DNA of 64,000 nucleotides from Streptomyces sp. TLI_053. Lineage in GTDB: Bacteria; Actinomycetota; Actinomycetes; Streptomycetales; Streptomycetaceae. Numbering within the stretch: the stretch's first letter is position 1; each line of letters starts with the position of its first letter. Shown here in pieces: positions 60,683 to 64,000 of the stretch. The position numbers were made by a program, and so were the translations under genes. The DNA lies in assembly GCF_900105395.1 (NCBI RefSeq), contig NZ_LT629775.1, forward strand, positions 1,860,001 through 1,924,000, written 5' to 3'. Under the pieces are notes generated by a model. The model was not told where the DNA came from. It made no database searches and saw only the letters and a list, made by a program, of their open reading frames with translations.

Positions 60683-63297
60683 TTGGCGAGCACCTCCAGT
60701 CGGGGTCCGGCCACGAGGACCGGGGCGGGGGCGGGGAGGACGTGGCCGTCCTCGTCGGGGCGGGCGGGGCGGATCTGGCCGCGTTCGGGGACGAAGGTGA
60801 CGGCCGGGTCGGGGGTGCCTGGAGCGTTGACGAAGGAGGCGAAGCGGCGGAGCCGGTCCGGGTCGGCCAGCGTAGCGGCCCACTCGTCCTGGTAGGAATC
60901 GATGTGGCGGGCCATCAGGGCATCGAGTTCGGCCGCGATGCCGAGCGCGTCGTCCAGGACGACCGCGCGCAGGTGGTCCAGACCACCGTCGAGCCGCTCC
61001 AGCCAGACCGAGGTGCGCTCCAGCCGGTCGGCGGTCCGGATGTAGAACATCAGGTAGCGGTCGACGGTGCGGATCAGCGTCTCGCGGTCCAGGTCGGCGG
61101 CGAGCAGGTCGGCGTGCCGGGGCGTCGTCCCGCCGTTGCCGCCGACGTAGAGGTTCCAGCCGGTGGAGGTGGCGATGACGCCGAAGTCCTTGCTCTGCGC
61201 CTCGGCGCACTCGCGGGCGCAGCCGGAGACCGCCGACTTGAGCTTGTGCGGGGAGCGCAACCCCCGGTAGCGAAGCTCGAGTTCGATGGCGAGGCCGACC
61301 GAGTCCTGGACGCCGTAGCGGCACCAGGTCTCGCCCACGCAGGACTTCACGGTGCGCAGCGCCTTGCCGTAGGCGTGCCCGGACTCGAATCCGGCGTCCA
61401 CCAGCCTGGCCCAGATGGCGGGGAGCTGGTCGACGCCGGCGCCGAACAGGTCGATCCGCTGGCCACCGGTGATCTTGGTGTAGAGGCCGAAGTCGCGGGC
61501 CACCTCGCCGATGGCGATCAGGCCGTCCGGGGTGATCTCGCCACCGGGCACCCGGGGCACCACCGAATAGGAGCCGTTGCGCTGGAGGTTGGCCAGGAAG
61601 TGGTCGTTGGAGTCCTGGAGGGCGGCCTGTTCGCCGTCCAGGATGTGACCGTTGGAGAGGCTGGCCAGGATCGAGGCGACGGTCGGCTTGCAGATGTCGC
61701 AGCCCTCGCCGGTGCCGTGCCGGTCGACCAGCGCGGAGAACGTGCTGATGCCGGTGACCAGGACGATCTCGTACAGCTCGGCGCGGCTCTGCCGGAAGTG
61801 CTCGCACAGGCCGGTCCCCACCTCGGCCCCCGCGGCGGCGAGTTCCTCGGTCACGACGGTGCCGAGCTGCTTGAGGCAGCTGCCGCAGCCGGTGCCCGCC
61901 CGGGTGCACTTCTTGACCTCGGCGACGCTGCCCGCGTCCTGCTCCCGGACGGCGGCCCGCACGGCGCCCTGGGTGACGTTGTGGCAGGAGCAGAGCACCG
62001 CGTCGTCGGGCAGCGCGATCGGGCCGACGGCGGCGGACCCGGCGGGCAGCACCAGCTGTTCGGGCGGGACGGTGAGCGGCCGGCCGGCCGTCGCCAAGGG
62101 GCGCAGGGTGCCGTAGGCGTCGGTGTCGCCGACCAGCACGCCGCCGAGCAGGGCCCCGTCGGCGCCGATCACCAGCTTGCGGTAGACGCCCAGCCGGCCG
62201 TCGCTGTAGAGCACGTCGAGGGCGCCCTCGGCGGTGCCGTGCGGGTCGCCGAAGCTGGCGACGTCGACACCGAGCAGCTTGAGCTTGGTCGAGGTGTCGG
62301 CGCCGGAGAAGCCGGGGCCGGGGCGGCCGGCGAGTTCGCGGGCCGCCGTCTCGGCCATCTGGTAGCCGGGGGCGACCAGTCCGTAGACCCGGCCGTCGGC
62401 GGCCTGGGCGCACTCGCCGATGGCGAGGACGGCCGGGTCCTCGGTGCGGCAGCGCTCGTCGACGACGATGCCGCCGCGCGGGCCGACCGCCAGGCCGCAG
62501 TCCCGGGCGAGCCCGTCCCGGGGGCGGACGCCGGCCGAGAACACCACCAGGTCGGCGGCGAGTTCGCGGCCGTCGGAGAGGAGCAGGCCGCGCACCGCGC
62601 CGTCCGGACCGGTGGCGACCCCGCTCGCGGCGGCCGCGGTGTGGACGGTGACGCCGAGCTCCTCGATCTTGCGGCGGAGCAGTTCGCCGCCGCCCTCGTC
62701 GACCTGGACGGCCATCAGGCGCGGGGCGAACTCGACCACATGGGTGGTGAGTCCCATCGCCCGCAGCGCGCCTGCCGCCTCCAGGCCGAGCAGGCCACCG
62801 CCGACCACGATGCCGGTGCCGCCGCCCGCCACCACGGCCCTCGTCGCATCGGCGCGGATCGCGTCGAGGTCCTCGACGGTCCGGTAGACGTGGCAGCCGG
62901 CGGCGTCCCGGCCGGGCACGGGCGGCACGAACGGGGCCGAGCCGGTGGCCAGCACCAGTTCGTCGTACCGCAGCCGGGCGCCGGAGCGGGTGGTGACGGT
63001 GCGGGCGGCGCGGTCGACGGCGGTGACCGGGTCGCCGAGGCGCAGCTCGATGCCGTGCTCGGCCAGGAAGCCGGGCGGGCAGAGCGTGAGGTCCTCGGGT
63101 GTGCGGCCCTCGAAGAGGGAGCTGAGGTGGACGCGGTCGTAGGCGGGGCGGGGCTCCTCGGCGAGCACGGTGACCCGCCGTCGCCGGGCGCCGGGCTGCT
63201 CGGTCCAGGCCTCCAGGAAGCGCTGGCCGACCATGCCGTGGCCGACCAGGACGAGGTCCAGCGGCGGCTCGGCCGGCTCGGCCGTGTGCGACGTCAT
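60679..63297 (-). CDS. nirB: Assimilatory nitrite reductase large subunit
   Basis: 872 residues. It reduces nitrite to ammonium with NAD(P)H. Domains in order: FAD/NAD-binding (VLVGHGMVGQRFLEAW at the start, second nucleotide fold near 150-200), a BFD-like [2Fe-2S] domain with CSCHNVTQ and KKCTRAGTGCGSC, and the sulfite/nitrite reductase domains with the siroheme-[4Fe-4S] cysteines in CVGETWC and SGCARECAEA. Length is normal for the family. Head of the nirB-nirD-narK operon. Confidence 0.95.
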   Translation of the reverse strand: MTSHTAEPAEPPLDLVLVGHGMVGQRFLEAWTEQPGARRRRVTVLAEEPRPAYDRVHLSSLFEGRTPEDLTLCPPGFLAEHGIELRLGDPVTAVDRAARTVTTRSGARLRYDELVLATGSAPFVPPVPGRDAAGCHVYRTVEDLDAIRADATRAVVAGGGTGIVVGGGLLGLEAAGALRAMGLTTHVVEFAPRLMAVQVDEGGGELLRRKIEELGVTVHTAAAASGVATGPDGAVRGLLLSDGRELAADLVVFSAGVRPRDGLARDCGLAVGPRGGIVVDERCRTEDPAVLAIGECAQAADGRVYGLVAPGYQMAETAARELAGRPGPGFSGADTSTKLKLLGVDVASFGDPHGTAEGALDVLYSDGRLGVYRKLVIGADGALLGGVLVGDTDAYGTLRPLATAGRPLTVPPEQLVLPAGSAAVGPIALPDDAVLCSCHNVTQGAVRAAVREQDAGSVAEVKKCTRAGTGCGSCLKQLGTVVTEELAAAGAEVGTGLCEHFRQSRAELYEIVLVTGISTFSALVDRHGTGEGCDICKPTVASILASLSNGHILDGEQAALQDSNDHFLANLQRNGSYSVVPRVPGGEITPDGLIAIGEVARDFGLYTKITGGQRIDLFGAGVDQLPAIWARLVDAGFESGHAYGKALRTVKSCVGETWCRYGVQDSVGLAIELELRYRGLRSPHKLKSAVSGCARECAEAQSKDFGVIATSTGWNLYVGGNGGTTPRHADLLAADLDRETLIRTVDRYLMFYIRTADRLERTSVWLERLDGGLDHLRAVVLDDALGIAAELDALMARHIDSYQDEWAATLADPDRLRRFASFVNAPGTPDPAVTFVPERGQIRPARPDEDGHVLPAPAPVLVAGPRLEVLAK

Positions 63298-63703
63298 GCG
63301 TGACTCCTCGGGTGGTGCGGGGGCTGGGTGCCGGGTGGGACGGGGTGGGGCGGCCGGGGCGGCCGGGGCCGGCGGGGGCCGGCGGGGTGGGGGCGCCGGT
63401 GGAGTGGGGGCCGGTGGAGTGGGGCCGGTGGCGGAGGCGGAGGCGGAAGCGGAGGCGGAGGCGGAGGCGGCCGGGGTTCGGCGGTCCCGCTCCCCGGTGC
63501 CCCGGGACCGTGCCGAGAAATTTCGCCGGTGGTCGTTTCGCCTCCGGGTCCGCCGTGTTGCGCCCGCGGTACGCCTCGCTCACACCCGGTACCGTCCGAC
63601 GTGCGGCTCCTGACATGCCCCGTAACGGGAACGGCTGCTTCGCTAACGCCGGGGAGACGGGCGGGCAATCAGCCCGTAACGAGAGCCCCGCACCCTTTCG
63701 GCC
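63298..63703. promoter_or_regulatory. Divergent nirB / hemD-type control region with GlnR-like boxes
   Basis: The nirB-side half (63340-63475) is low complexity, with a GCGGAG hexamer array at about 63430-63470. The other half has AT-richer sequence. CTAAC-GCCGGG-GAGAC (63643-63658) fits the GlnR pattern gTnAC-n6-GaAAC apart from two bases, and GTAAC words occur at 63622 and 63676, the first 21 bp (two turns) from it. GlnR control of nirB is known in Streptomyces; these exact sites are inferred. Confidence 0.45.
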
Positions 63704-64000
63704 ATGGCAACAACCACCCTCACCGGACCGCGCCCCACCCCGCGGCCCGGGCCCCTCACCGGCTTCACCATCGGGGTGACCGCCGCCCGCCGCCGGGACG
63801 AGCTGACCGCGCTGCTCACCCGGCGCGGCGCCCAGGTCGTCGAGGCACCGGTGCTGCGGATCATGCCGCTCGCCGACGACCTCGCCCTGCGCCGGGCCAC
63901 CGAGTCCTGCCTGACCGGGCCGCTCGACTACGTGGTGGCCACCACCGGCGTCGGCTGGCGCGGCTGGATGAGCGCCGCCGAGGGCTGGGGCCGGGGTGCC
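63704..64000 (+). CDS. hemD: Uroporphyrinogen-III synthase-like protein, cut at the window end
   Basis: The first 99 residues only. After a Pro/Thr-rich start comes the HemD N-terminal pattern GFTIGVTAARRRDELTALLTRRGAQVVEAPVLRIMPL, then LDYVVATTGVGWRGWM. In Streptomyces, HemD-like proteins beside nirB are often fused to a C-terminal DNA-binding domain and regulate or supply siroheme for nitrite reductase; the missing part would decide this. Confidence 0.85.
   Translation, partial: MATTTLTGPRPTPRPGPLTGFTIGVTAARRRDELTALLTRRGAQVVEAPVLRIMPLADDLALRRATESCLTGPLDYVVATTGVGWRGWMSAAEGWGRGA

Noticed and set aside
63300..63475. GC-rich GCGGAG and GGGGCCGG runs as a structured element
   Set aside because: Low-complexity sequence with no stable unique fold or conservation evidence.

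Overview
The window is very GC-rich (third codon positions almost all G or C), with GTG starts, ATGA/GTGA gene overlaps and short GGAG-type ribosome binding sites. The gene set (class E/F-type sortase, sugar transporter without its own ATPase, roadblock/LC7 genes, nirBD-narK beside a hemD-type gene) points to a Streptomyces or Kitasatospora-like actinomycete. No rRNA, tRNA, CRISPR array or insertion sequence was recognised.

Region 1 (about 0-14.8 kb, minus strand) is a nonribosomal peptide operon read right to left: MFS exporter, stand-alone condensation domain, C-A-PCP module, acyl-CoA dehydrogenase, two A-PCP proteins, and a C-PCP protein that ends in an extended SDR reductase/epimerase domain rather than a thioesterase. 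Several genes overlap by four bases. A bidirectional terminator closes the operon at 95-140.

Region 2 (15-27 kb) holds cell-surface and secreted functions: a lipoprotein, a PPOX-family flavin/F420 enzyme, a small secreted protein with a LAxTG-like tail next to a sortase, a methyltransferase with a beta-helix protein, endonuclease IV, a lamin-tail protein, an MMPL transporter and a sphingomyelinase-like phosphodiesterase.

Region 3 (27-41.3 kb) has a SNF2 helicase, a FAD hydroxylase, two very small genes, two overlapping glycosyltransferases followed by an SGNH hydrolase, a tandem Nudix protein, and an operon of three roadblock/LC7 proteins with one DUF4388-like regulator.

Region 4 (41.4-55.6 kb) is the most unusual part. 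Four copies of a structured noncoding element of about 160 nt lie on the minus strand at 41.7, 47.7, 48.7 and 50.7 kb. Each has a promoter-like box, a conserved core with compensatory stem changes and a terminator-like hairpin. They are interspersed with alkB-like, IclR/sugar ABC, hydrolase and peptidase genes. The last copy abuts a 1575-residue caspase / HSP90-type ATPase / eight-repeat protein that resembles predicted actinobacterial conflict (immunity) systems.

Region 5 (55.7-64 kb) has a universal stress protein, a TetR regulator, a phosphate-binding-like secreted protein, and the assimilatory nitrite reductase operon nirB-nirD-narK, divergent from a partial hemD-type gene.
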